10,799 nucleotides of DNA from Candidatus Delongbacteria bacterium (GTDB lineage: Bacteria > CAIWAD01): positions 1 through 10,799 of the forward strand of contig JACKCN010000017.1 of NCBI GenBank assembly GCA_020634015.1, written 5' to 3'. The notes under the pieces were generated by a model. The model ran no database searches and was not told where the DNA came from. It worked only from the letters and a program-made list of their open reading frames with translations. The position numbers and the translations under genes are program-made. This document shows positions 1 through 7,466 of this stretch, in pieces. The stretch's first letter is position 1; every line of letters begins with the position of its first letter.

Positions 1-48
1 GACAATCAGGTGGAGGGAACCCCATCCGGGTGCGGCGTGTCATGCGAT

Positions 49-63
49 GGCGGGTCACCCGCC
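49..63 (+). other. Short GC-rich hairpin
   Basis: GGCGGG and CCCGCC form a perfect 6-bp stem around a TCA loop. No T-run follows, so it is not a standard intrinsic terminator. It could mark the end of an upstream transcription unit or be chance in GC-rich DNA. Confidence 0.3.
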
Positions 64-118
64 GACAACCGGTTGCCCCGCTCGCGGTCACCGGCCACGA
101 TCCACCACCGATCCCTGG

Positions 119-147
119 TTCAGACTGAAGGTTCCGGTTCGTATGTT
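119..147 (+). promoter_or_regulatory. Possible promoter of the seven-gene surface operon
   Basis: TTCAGA (119-124) and TATGTT (142-147) are separated by exactly 17 bases, and each matches four of six positions of the E. coli sigma-70 -35 and -10 consensus. Transcription would start near 154 and leave a leader of about 100 bases before the TTG start at 253. The match is weak, and FCB bacteria often use different promoter rules, so this is only a candidate. It is nevertheless the only visible promoter-like site before a run of genes with almost no gaps. Confidence 0.22.
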
Positions 148-238
148 GGGGCACCGTGCACCATGGTCGGCCCTGCGGCGCCGTGATCCAGACCATTCCG
201 CGCCGAGGCCCCGATCATCCATGCGCCCGGCCCAAACC

Positions 239-243
239 GGAGG
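239..243 (+). promoter_or_regulatory. Ribosome binding site for the TTG start at 253
   Basis: GGAGG lies 9 bases before a TTG codon. The peptide from this TTG is a clean lipoprotein signal sequence, and no ATG or GTG nearby in the frame preserves it, so this site decides the start. Confidence 0.7.
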
Positions 244-252
244 CACTCCGCC

Positions 253-2286
253 TTGCAGTACTTCCCGACCCGCCGAGCGCTGGTCCCGTCCCTGGCCCTG
301 CTGGCACTGGGACTCATTTCCTGTGAAGACAACGCGGCCCCGGACTCGGTCTGGCAGCCCGCCATCCAGTCGGTTCAGCTGCCCACCGTGGTGGCGGACA
401 ACGCGCCTGCGCCCTATCTGATCCGTGTGGAAACGAATCCGCCCACCAATCCTGCGGATGCGACCGGTCTCGCGGTACATCTGGAACTCAGCGGTCCCGG
501 GCTGAGCGCCCCCGCGATCTGGACCCTCATGGATGATGGTGGCCAGCCACTGGCCGCAGGCCAGGCCGGAGTGCTGCAGGATCCCGGCTCCAGCGGCGAC
601 AACATTCCCGGCGACGGGGTCTTCAGCGCTCAGGGCCTTGCCGACCTGGCCAACACCATAGGGGTGGACTTCAGCGACAGCCCCGGCAGTTACCAGCTGG
701 TGGCCGTGCTGTCCCGGGACGGCAGCGAACTGCAGCGCAGCACGCGCACCCTGAGCGTCGGGCACAACGGCCGGCCCCTGATCCAGTCCACCAGTCTGCC
801 CACCAGTCTGGCCTCCGGCGACAGTCTGGATGCCCAGATCATCCTCAGCGATCCCGAAGGCAACGACGACCTGCAATCGGTCTGGCTGGAGCTCGCCGGT
901 CAACCCGAACGGCGCTGGACCCTGGACATGGTCAATGACTCCACCTGGAGCCGTCGCCTCGGACCGGAGGTGGGCGCTCGCACCAGCGGTCCCTCGCTCT
1001 ACCGACTGGGTGCCACCGATCTCTTCGGGCAGGAATCCTTCGAAGAACTGAGCGTCGACGTCCAGAATCTGCCGCCCGTCCTGACTTCCGGGAGCCTGCA
1101 TGTCTGGCAGACCGTGGAGGGTGACCTGCAGCCCGTGGATTTCGCCGATACATTGAAACTGGTCATTCCCCTGCCCGGCCAGAGCAGGCAGGTGGTGTTC
1201 CGGGCGATCCCCGGCGACCCCCAGGGAGTGGCGGACATTCTGGCCGTCAGCCTGAGCAGCCCGATCCTCAGCGGCGAGCCGCTTCAACTGTTGGATGATG
1301 GTGTCAGCCCCGACCTTCTGGCCGGGGATGGCGAGTACAGCGGCAGTCTGACGCTGGGTCCGCAGGACGAGCCCCCCGCGGGGCAGAACCTGCAGCTGCA
1401 GGTCACGCCCTGGCTGAGTCAGGCCCCCGTGCTGCTGCAGCTGCCGCTGGCCCTGATTCCCGAGCGTGACAACGCGGCACCCCATGTGGACCAGGTCTTT
1501 GTGCCCGACACCCTGGCCAGCGGCCAGTTCCTGCGGGTCGAGGCCGAATTCAGCGACCCCGATGGCGCCTCGGACCTGACCAGTGCCTGGGTGAAGTTCC
1601 TGGACACGGGGGAGCGCTGGTTCATGCAGCGCTCGGGCACGCGCTGGGGAGTGGACCTGCCCGAGGCCCTGATCACTTTCCGCGAAAGCAACGACTACGG
1701 CTTCAGGGTGGTGGTCAGCGACCTGTTCTCGGCGCGCGACTCCAGTGATGTCAGCGTTTACATGGTAAATGGTGAGCCGCGACTGGATGAAGAGATGCTG
1801 GCCTTCTACCGGGTCATCAACGGCAGCGGTTTCCTGCTGGATGTGCAGGACACCCTGTTCCTCGAGATTCCCGCCGTGGGCGATACCAATTTCTTCGTGT
1901 TCACCCTGCCGGTCCAGGACGACCAGGGTGCCCTGGAGATCGAGCGGGTCGACTGGACCATCGAACCCCTTGACGGGAGCTCGGTGACCACCTTCCCCAT
2001 GTATGATGATGGAGGGTCCAACATCGAATCCGCCGACCAGACCGCCGCGGACGGCATCTACACGGGAGCCATGCAGTTGATCGGACAGGCCAGTTACAAC
2101 AACCTGATCTACTTCGTGGACTTCACGGCCCAGGATCTGCTGGGCAACGAAGCCACGCCCATTCACCGGATCTACAAGCTGGTGGACGAGGAACAACCCG
2201 GCCCGCTTCGCCCGCCCACCGACCGCCCCGTGCTCTCGCGAGTGAACTCCCGCACGGCACACGATCCCTTCGGAGGCGCACGATGA
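253..2286 (+). CDS. Large outer-surface/periplasmic lipoprotein with alternating Ig-like modules
   Basis: This 677-residue protein starts at TTG. Its N-terminus has two arginines, a hydrophobic stretch and the lipobox L-I-S-C, so lipidation at Cys24 is likely. The rest is beta-rich with two alternating repeat types. Type A has DDG followed by (G/A)DG-x-(F/Y), at residues about 91-127, 347-365 and 583-605. Type B has L-A-S-G then SDP-(E/D)-G-x-x-DL, at about 176-215 and 410-450. This resembles cadherin/Ig-like extracellular modules and NCBI 'choice-of-anchor X' type domains; that name is from memory and unchecked. The C-terminal 30 residues are polar and Pro/Arg-rich, perhaps a flexible tail. 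The stop overlaps the next start (ATGA). No catalytic motif is visible, so a structural, binding or surface-scaffold role is inferred from its place before a secreted propeller and two outer-membrane barrels. Confidence 0.85.
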   Translation: MQYFPTRRALVPSLALLALGLISCEDNAAPDSVWQPAIQSVQLPTVVADNAPAPYLIRVETNPPTNPADATGLAVHLELSGPGLSAPAIWTLMDDGGQPLAAGQAGVLQDPGSSGDNIPGDGVFSAQGLADLANTIGVDFSDSPGSYQLVAVLSRDGSELQRSTRTLSVGHNGRPLIQSTSLPTSLASGDSLDAQIILSDPEGNDDLQSVWLELAGQPERRWTLDMVNDSTWSRRLGPEVGARTSGPSLYRLGATDLFGQESFEELSVDVQNLPPVLTSGSLHVWQTVEGDLQPVDFADTLKLVIPLPGQSRQVVFRAIPGDPQGVADILAVSLSSPILSGEPLQLLDDGVSPDLLAGDGEYSGSLTLGPQDEPPAGQNLQLQVTPWLSQAPVLLQLPLALIPERDNAAPHVDQVFVPDTLASGQFLRVEAEFSDPDGASDLTSAWVKFLDTGERWFMQRSGTRWGVDLPEALITFRESNDYGFRVVVSDLFSARDSSDVSVYMVNGEPRLDEEMLAFYRVINGSGFLLDVQDTLFLEIPAVGDTNFFVFTLPVQDDQGALEIERVDWTIEPLDGSSVTTFPMYDDGGSNIESADQTAADGIYTGAMQLIGQASYNNLIYFVDFTAQDLLGNEATPIHRIYKLVDEEQPGPLRPPTDRPVLSRVNSRTAHDPFGGAR

Positions 2287-3812
2287 CGGCCCGCCTGATG
2301 CTTCTGCTGGCTCTGGCCCTGACCGCGAGTGCCCAGCACACATTCGACCTGGCGGGGGCCGATGATCCGCAGCCCGTGGACGGCATGGTCTCCAATTCGG
2401 TGACACAGCTTGAAGTGGGCTGGGTGGGTTCGAACCCGGTGGTCTGGGGCAGCAACAGCTTTGGCGTGCTGCATTCCACGGACCTGGGCCAGACTTTCCA
2501 GACCTACGAATCCGTGGCGATCATGCCCCAGGAGGGCGGCGTGTCCGGACTGGCGGTGGGCAACCAGCTGGTGGCCATCGCCACGGTCATCGATACCTCG
2601 ATCGCCGGGGTCCAGGGTGCCGGCGGCGGCATCGCGTATACACTGGACCAGGGATCCAACTGGACCTGGCTGCCCCAGCCGATGGACTGCTATGTCGAAG
2701 GCGCCAGCAACAATCCGGCCGACCGCATCGCCGTGAGCTGTTACGACAGCAGCGATACGCTGGAGTACATCGGCACGCCCACCACCACCACCGTGCAGAA
2801 CATCACCTACGAGCTGAGCGTGGAAGGCGACAGCGCGATCTGGGCCGCCTCCTTCGCGGGCGGGTTTCGCCGTTACAGCCTGGCCACGGGCCAGTGGCGC
2901 AACCACGTGGTGGACAGCAACCCCTTCGACCCGGTGGCCAACCTGAATCACCGCGCCTTCAGCGTGCTCAGCGCCGACGGCGGGGTCTGGGCGGGCAGCG
3001 CGGGGGGCCTGAACTTCATGCCCCGGGGTGGCACACAGTGGACCCATTTCGACTACCAGCACCCCCAGGAGAACGGCGAACCCACCATCACGGGCAACTG
3101 GGTGGTGGTGCTCAAACGTCAGGCGCTGGATGGCGGCGGCGAAGCGATCTGGGTCGGCGGCTGGGCCACCTTCGCCACGGTGGGCGATTACTACGGCCTC
3201 TCGTACACCACCGATGATGGCGCCAGCTGGACCGTGATCCACGACATGCAGGATCACAAGATCTGGGACATCGCCTTCAATGGAAACGATGTCTGGGTGG
3301 CCACCGACGACGGCCTCTTCAAGTCGAATCAGGGTGGGGCGGACGGCAGCTGGAACCGCTATCCCGAGATCAAGGTGGTCGAGAATGGTGTGATCCGCCG
3401 CGAGATGCTGGTGGACGAGATCTACGCCGTGGAGTTCGTCAACGGGCAATTGCTGGTGGGGTGTACCCGCGGATTGTTCTTCAGCGCCGACGGGGGCGCC
3501 AGCTGGGGCTCGACCTGGCACCAGCCTTCGGCAGCCCGCTTCTTTCCCAATCCCTTCTCGCCGGCCGCCTTCGTGCAGGCCACGCTCTCGGTGGATCTGC
3601 CCCGCGCGGGCAGTGTCACCGTGAAACTGTTCGACTTTGCAATGGACCCGGTGAAGGTGGTGGCCGACGGAGTGAGCCTGCCCGCCGGTACCAGCGAACT
3701 CTACTGGGACGGCCGCAACCGTCAGGGCGACCTGGTGGCCAATGGCGTCTACTTCTATTCCATTGAAGGCCCTGGTCTGTCCAGTTGGGGAAAGCTGATG
3801 GTGATTCGATGA
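2283..3812 (+). CDS. Secreted Asp-box beta-propeller protein with FlgD-Ig/T9SS-like C-terminal domain
   Basis: This 509-residue protein has an N-terminal signal peptide (hydrophobic core, cleavage probably after A-S-A near residue 17). GGAGG at 2272-2276, 6 bases upstream, supports the ATG, which overlaps the previous stop. The body carries BNR/Asp-box motifs typical of sialidase- or sortilin-like propellers: HSTDLGQTF (64-72), YTLDQGSNW (119-127), YTTDDGASW (308-316) and FSADGGASW (400-408). WAGSAGGL (236-243) and VWVATDDGLF are two-component-regulator-propeller-like strands. From about residue 419 (RFFPNPFSP) a FlgD-type Ig domain begins. It contains YWDGRNRQG and GVYFY and ends KLMVIR, matching the general form of FlgD_ig and type A type IX secretion sorting domains. 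No sialidase or protease active site was recognised. Function is probably surface binding or adhesion; it is the likely cargo of the downstream PorV-like protein. Confidence 0.88.
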   Translation: MTARLMLLLALALTASAQHTFDLAGADDPQPVDGMVSNSVTQLEVGWVGSNPVVWGSNSFGVLHSTDLGQTFQTYESVAIMPQEGGVSGLAVGNQLVAIATVIDTSIAGVQGAGGGIAYTLDQGSNWTWLPQPMDCYVEGASNNPADRIAVSCYDSSDTLEYIGTPTTTTVQNITYELSVEGDSAIWAASFAGGFRRYSLATGQWRNHVVDSNPFDPVANLNHRAFSVLSADGGVWAGSAGGLNFMPRGGTQWTHFDYQHPQENGEPTITGNWVVVLKRQALDGGGEAIWVGGWATFATVGDYYGLSYTTDDGASWTVIHDMQDHKIWDIAFNGNDVWVATDDGLFKSNQGGADGSWNRYPEIKVVENGVIRREMLVDEIYAVEFVNGQLLVGCTRGLFFSADGGASWGSTWHQPSAARFFPNPFSPAAFVQATLSVDLPRAGSVTVKLFDFAMDPVKVVADGVSLPAGTSELYWDGRNRQGDLVANGVYFYSIEGPGLSSWGKLMVIR

Positions 3813-4819
3813 ACACACGCGTGCCACAGACTCCCCGCACCGGCAGGACCCATTCTCTCGCGACACCCGTGCTGGCCTTGGCCACCTTGCTGGCCTGTGG
3901 GCCCGCCCGGGCGTCCGACAACAGCAATGGTGGTACCGCGGGGGCCTTTCTGCGCGTCGGCTCCGATGCGCGCACCCTGGGCATTGGCAACACGGGCATC
4001 GCCTGGCCCGGCGGCCCCGCCTCGCGCCTCAACAACCCGGCTCTGGTGGCCTGGGAGGAATCGGCGGCGGCTTCGCTGGGCATGGTGTCGCTCTCCATGG
4101 ATCGCAGCCTGAACAGCGTACACGCCGTGTTGCCTCTGAAACCCATGGGCGCGCTCGGCATCAGCTGGACCGGTGCCGGTGTCGGCGGAATTCCCGAGAC
4201 CACCAGCTGGGGCGAGACCACCGGGCGTGACATGGCCTATGCGGAGAATTCCTTCAGCTTTGGTTTCGGGGTCAAGCCCGGCAAGGCCGTTGCGCTGGGC
4301 ATTTCGCTGGCGATCAATTCCGCGGCCTTCCAGCAGGTGACCGATGGCGGGGGCGACATCAAGGCCAACAGCGCCAGTTTTGGTGCCGGCCTGTCGCTGC
4401 ACCCGATGGACGACTGGTGGGGCGGCCTCAGCCTGACCAACCTGATGGGCACCTACGAGTGGGACTCGGGTGATCTCTGGGGCCAGGACGGCGAAGCCCG
4501 TGTGGAGAATTCCACCCCCAGTCTCTTCGGAGTCGGTCTGGCACACACCCTGCTGGACAAGCACCTGCTGCTCTGTGCCGACTACCAGGCCTCCTCGGAG
4601 AAAGCCTGGGACCTGCGCCTGGGTGCCGAGTACAGCAATCACCAGGGCGAGAACGGCGACTGGGCCGCTCGTGCGGGCTACGATTCGGGCAACTTCAGCC
4701 TGGGGGGCGGTTACGGTTGGCAACTGCGCAAGGTCCATATCGGCCTGGATTACGCCGTCGTGATCCATCAGGACGATCCCAGTGAGATCCACGCCTTCAA
4801 TTTCAACTTTGGATTCTGA
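3809..4819 (+). CDS. PorV-like (PorV/PorQ, UPF0164-type) outer-membrane beta-barrel protein
   Basis: This is a 336-residue protein. ATG 3809 is preferred over an in-frame TTG at 3785 because it gives a normal signal peptide and overlaps the previous stop as ATGA. The leader ends A-R-A before SDN (residue 35). An alternative lipobox L-L-A-C ends at Cys30, so lipidation cannot be excluded. The mature N-terminus has the family hallmark: a GAFLRVGSDARTLGIGNTG run (residues about 44-62), then a short loop and NNPAL. Alternating hydrophobic/polar beta strands follow. The C-terminus ends in aromatic FNFNFGF, a classic outer-membrane-insertion signature with terminal Phe. PorV proteins of Bacteroidota are shuttles for type IX cargo with C-terminal domains. 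That role fits the upstream neighbour but is inferred, since related barrels also occur in bacteria where no T9SS is proven. Confidence 0.85.
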   Translation: MNTRVPQTPRTGRTHSLATPVLALATLLACGPARASDNSNGGTAGAFLRVGSDARTLGIGNTGIAWPGGPASRLNNPALVAWEESAAASLGMVSLSMDRSLNSVHAVLPLKPMGALGISWTGAGVGGIPETTSWGETTGRDMAYAENSFSFGFGVKPGKAVALGISLAINSAAFQQVTDGGGDIKANSASFGAGLSLHPMDDWWGGLSLTNLMGTYEWDSGDLWGQDGEARVENSTPSLFGVGLAHTLLDKHLLLCADYQASSEKAWDLRLGAEYSNHQGENGDWAARAGYDSGNFSLGGGYGWQLRKVHIGLDYAVVIHQDDPSEIHAFNFNFGF

Positions 4820-5736
4820 TGAACAGCGCAGCATTGGCCACTGCCCTGCTGGCCCTGGCACCTCTGGCGGCCCGGGCCGGCATTGATGGCATCGTCAGCG
4901 GATCCGCTGACAGCGGGTATTCTTTCCTCAAGATCGTCCCCGACGCCGCCCTGGGTGGCATGGGCGAGGCCGGCGTGGCCCTGGATCACGGGGTCTTCAG
5001 CGCACTGCTCAACCCGGCGGCTCTGCCCACCGATCGCCGCACCACTTTTGGCCTGAGCAACAACGACTGGATCGCCGACGCCAGCATGGTGTCGGCCGCC
5101 GGTTCCTTCGCCACCGGCCCCGTCTGGCTGACCCTGCACGCTCGCGTGCTCGAGCTGGACGGCTTCGAGTTGCGCGACACGCCCAATCCCGACCCGGATG
5201 GCGAGTACAGTCTTCAGGATGTGGCGGCCGGGATCAATGGGGCCATGGAAATCGCGCCTGGCCTGAGCGTGGGGGCCGGGGTCTCGCTGGTGCACGAGAA
5301 GATCTACCGGGACGACAGTCGCACGGCATCCTTCGGCACCGGAGTGCTCTGGACGCGCGGCCCCTGGAGCGCCGGTCTGGCGCTGAATCACCTGGGCGCC
5401 GCCGGTGATCTGGCCGGGGAGAGTGTCAATCTGCCCCGCCGCATCACGGTCGGCGCGGGCTGGAGCGGCAGCCTGCCTCGGGTCGAAACCCCCGTGCGTG
5501 TGGCCGCCGACTGGCTTGCCACGCGCGACGAGGATGGTCACCTGCATCTCGGAGCCGAATTGCAGCCCCTGGATCCGTTGCTGCTGCGCGCTGGCTGGAT
5601 GCAGGGTTACGAGGATCGCAGCTTCAGCTGGGGCTTTGGCCTGCGCTGGCGCAAGTTCCGTCTGGATTACGCGAATCTGCCCTTCAAAAGGGATTTCGAC
5701 GACACGCAGAAGTTCACTTTCAGTTTTTTCATGTAA
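4819..5736 (+). CDS. PorQ-like outer-membrane beta-barrel protein
   Basis: This 305-residue protein starts at an ATG sharing one base with the upstream stop (TGATG). A signal peptide ends A-R-A at residue 20. The mature start has SGYSFLKIVPDAALGGMGEAGVA then LLNPAAL, the same family signature as its upstream neighbour, so the two are paralogous. Later strands are amphipathic. The last section, LPFKRDFDDTQKFTFSFFM, resembles the end of PorQ proteins, although the terminal residue is Met after two Phe. PorQ in Porphyromonas belongs to the PorU-PorV-PorQ-PorZ surface attachment complex; the present function is inferred by family and context. It could instead be a general transport porin of the FadL-like superfamily. 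Confidence 0.82.
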   Translation: MNSAALATALLALAPLAARAGIDGIVSGSADSGYSFLKIVPDAALGGMGEAGVALDHGVFSALLNPAALPTDRRTTFGLSNNDWIADASMVSAAGSFATGPVWLTLHARVLELDGFELRDTPNPDPDGEYSLQDVAAGINGAMEIAPGLSVGAGVSLVHEKIYRDDSRTASFGTGVLWTRGPWSAGLALNHLGAAGDLAGESVNLPRRITVGAGWSGSLPRVETPVRVAADWLATRDEDGHLHLGAELQPLDPLLLRAGWMQGYEDRSFSWGFGLRWRKFRLDYANLPFKRDFDDTQKFTFSFFM

Positions 5737-5740
5737 GGAG
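5735..5740 (+). promoter_or_regulatory. Ribosome binding site of the dehydrogenase gene
   Basis: AAGGAG overlaps the TAA stop of the PorQ-like gene and lies 8 bases before ATG 5749. It is stronger than the sites before the preceding two genes, suggesting independent, efficient translation of the enzyme. Confidence 0.75.
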
Positions 5741-5748
5741 ATTCCTGC

Positions 5749-6864
5749 ATGGCACGCTACAAGATTGCCTGGATGCCCGGTGATGGCGTCGGCAACGACG
5801 TGATGGATGCCACCCGCCCGGTACTGGATGCTCTGGGGTTCGACGCCGAGTATGTGCACGCCGACATCGGCTGGGAGTTCTGGTGCAGCGAGGGCAACCC
5901 ACTGCCCGACCGCACGCTTGAGATCCTGCGCAACACGGATGCCTGCCTCTTTGGCGCGATCACATCCAAGCCCACCGAGGAAGCGAAGAAGGAACTGCAC
6001 CCCTCACTGCAGGGCAAGGGTCTGAGTTACTTCAGCCCCATCGTGCGTCTGCGTCAGGAATTCAACCTGCACACCAACCTGCGCCCCTGCAAGGCCTACC
6101 CGGGCAACCCGCTGAACCTGAAGGACGGCATCGACATGGTGGTCTTCCGCGAGAACACGGAGGGCAGTTATGGCGGGGTCGAGTTCCATCCCGTGCCCGA
6201 CAATGTGCGCGAGGCACTGTGCACCAATCCCAAGATGCACAAGTACGACTCCGTGGCCGCCGAGGACCTGGCGATTTCCACCCGCATCATGACCCGCCAG
6301 GGCTGCAGCCGCATCGTGCGCAAGTCCTTCGAGTTCGCCCGCAAGTTCAACCGCAAGACCGTGACGCTGGTGGAGAAACCCAATGTGCTGCGGGAAACCG
6401 GTGGACTGATGGTGCGCGAGGCCCGCAAGGTGGCTGCCGATTTCCCGGGCATCGAGCTCTGGGAAACCAACATCGACGCCATGTGCATGTGGCTGGTGAA
6501 GAATCCCGAGAACTATGACGTGCTGGTGGCCGAGAACATGTTCGGTGACATCATCAGCGACCTCTGCGCCCAGCTGGTGGGTGGCCTGGGCTTCGCCTCC
6601 AGCGGCAACATCGGCGACAACTACGCCGTGTTCGAGCCGACCCACGGCAGCGCGCCCAAGTATTACGGCAAGAACAAGGTCAACCCCATGGCCATGCTGC
6701 TGACCGCCCGGATGATGATCGAATGGCTGGGCGAAACCGCCATGGCCGACCGCCTCGAAAGCGCGATCGCCGCCGTGATCGCCGAAGGCACGCACCGCAC
6801 CTACGACATGGGCGGTACCACCGGCACCCGCGAAATGGCGCAGGCCGTGATCGAGAAACTCTGA
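5749..6864 (+). CDS. Isocitrate/isopropylmalate dehydrogenase family enzyme, probably isocitrate-type and NADP-preferring
   Basis: This 371-residue cytoplasmic beta-decarboxylating dehydrogenase is complete. By motif alignment from memory with E. coli Icd, the substrate and catalytic residues are all present: Ser96 (Ser113), Arg102, Arg112 and Arg134 (Arg119, 129, 153), Tyr141 in RENTEGSYGG (Tyr160), Lys210 (Lys230), and metal-binding Asp243, Asp267 and Asp271 (Asp283, 307, 311). The cofactor loop reads HGSAPKYYGKNKVNP, with Lys304-Tyr305 matching the NADP-specifying Lys344-Tyr345. Tyr352 matches Tyr391, but the counterpart of Arg395 is Gly356. Asn115 of Icd is replaced by Ile98, so a related acid such as isopropylmalate, homoisocitrate or D-malate cannot be excluded. 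It is shorter than E. coli Icd (416 residues). It lies 12 bases after a PorQ-like gene and 2 bases before a lipoprotein gene, an unusual context for a central enzyme. Confidence 0.9.
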   Translation: MARYKIAWMPGDGVGNDVMDATRPVLDALGFDAEYVHADIGWEFWCSEGNPLPDRTLEILRNTDACLFGAITSKPTEEAKKELHPSLQGKGLSYFSPIVRLRQEFNLHTNLRPCKAYPGNPLNLKDGIDMVVFRENTEGSYGGVEFHPVPDNVREALCTNPKMHKYDSVAAEDLAISTRIMTRQGCSRIVRKSFEFARKFNRKTVTLVEKPNVLRETGGLMVREARKVAADFPGIELWETNIDAMCMWLVKNPENYDVLVAENMFGDIISDLCAQLVGGLGFASSGNIGDNYAVFEPTHGSAPKYYGKNKVNPMAMLLTARMMIEWLGETAMADRLESAIAAVIAEGTHRTYDMGGTTGTREMAQAVIEKL

Positions 6865-6866
6865 GC

Positions 6867-7466
6867 ATGAAGGGGAAGGTGCGACTGCTGCTCACCAGTG
6901 GATTGGCCTGTCTGGCCGCCTGCACGCTGTTCGAGCCGCGCGGAAGCCAGGAACCGGACAGCGCGGCCCTGGGCGACTACCTTCCCCCCGCCAGCCCCGA
7001 GAACGTGTTGCACAACCTCCAGGAAGCGATCCGCTACCTGGAGGTTGTGCCCTATCGGGAACTGCTGGCCGACAGTGGCTGGATTTCGCCCTTCCGGCTG
7101 GTGCCGGACGCGGAGGAGTATCTGGCCCTGCAGGGACTGGACTGGGGGCTGGACGAGGAGGATGGCTGGTTCCATTCCCTGGCCAACCACTTCAGCACGC
7201 TGCCCCTGGATGTACGTCACGAGCTGGAGCTTGACCCGGAGGCCCGGGTCGAACAGTTCGGCGACAGCGCGCTCTTCGTATCCAGTTATGCCCTTGAGAT
7301 GCAGCATGGGGTGGAATCGCTGCCCGAGCGCTTCTCCGGGACCCTGAGCCTGCTGCTGGGACGCGAACAGCAGAGTGGCGACTGGGCCATCGTGCGCTGG
7401 ACGGACCAGGCCGCGGACACGGGAGCCGGCTGGACCCAGCTCCGCGTCACCTTCCGGGGGCCCTGA
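6867..7466 (+). CDS. Small lipoprotein, first of a tandem divergent pair
   Basis: This 199-residue protein begins at ATG 6867, two bases after the dehydrogenase stop. An earlier in-frame start would give an Arg/His-rich stretch overlapping that gene, so it was not used. A Lys/Arg-containing N-terminus, a hydrophobic core and the lipobox L-A-A-C (Cys19) predict lipidation. After a linker comes SPENVLHNLQEAIRYLEVVPYRELL, an amphipathic helix of the kind that opens NTF2/SnoaL-like alpha+beta folds. A beta-rich second half ends WAIVRWTDQ. No catalytic residues or named family are recognised. The next gene encodes a protein of similar plan, so the pair probably arose by duplication. No clear Shine-Dalgarno is visible; translation is probably coupled to the upstream gene. 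Confidence 0.78.
   Translation: MKGKVRLLLTSGLACLAACTLFEPRGSQEPDSAALGDYLPPASPENVLHNLQEAIRYLEVVPYRELLADSGWISPFRLVPDAEEYLALQGLDWGLDEEDGWFHSLANHFSTLPLDVRHELELDPEARVEQFGDSALFVSSYALEMQHGVESLPERFSGTLSLLLGREQQSGDWAIVRWTDQAADTGAGWTQLRVTFRGP

Larger units (their letters stand above)
1..252. other. Upstream noncoding region before the surface operon
   Basis: This stretch holds no convincing gene. It contains a GC-rich hairpin (49-63), a possible weak sigma-70-like promoter (119-147) and the ribosome binding site of the first gene (239-243). An open frame beginning at 47 runs into the lipoprotein gene in another frame; it has no ribosome binding site and a low-complexity Arg/Pro/Ser-rich translation, so it is not called. 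I cannot tell whether a gene ends just before the window. Confidence 0.55.

Noticed and set aside
47..421. 124-codon + strand frame at the window start
   Set aside because: It overlaps the lipoprotein signal region out of frame, has Arg/Pro/Ser-rich low-complexity sequence, and lacks a ribosome binding site.
88..2406. 772-codon open frame on the - strand
   Set aside because: It lies almost wholly opposite the lipoprotein gene, whose signal peptide, repeats and ribosome binding site are convincing. The translation has no recognisable domain, and long antisense frames are expected in GC-rich genes.
2172..6000. Further long - strand frames (2172-3866, 3755-4861, 4768-6000)
   Set aside because: All are mirror images of well-supported + strand genes, show His/Gly/Val/Gln-rich shadow composition, and have no family motifs.
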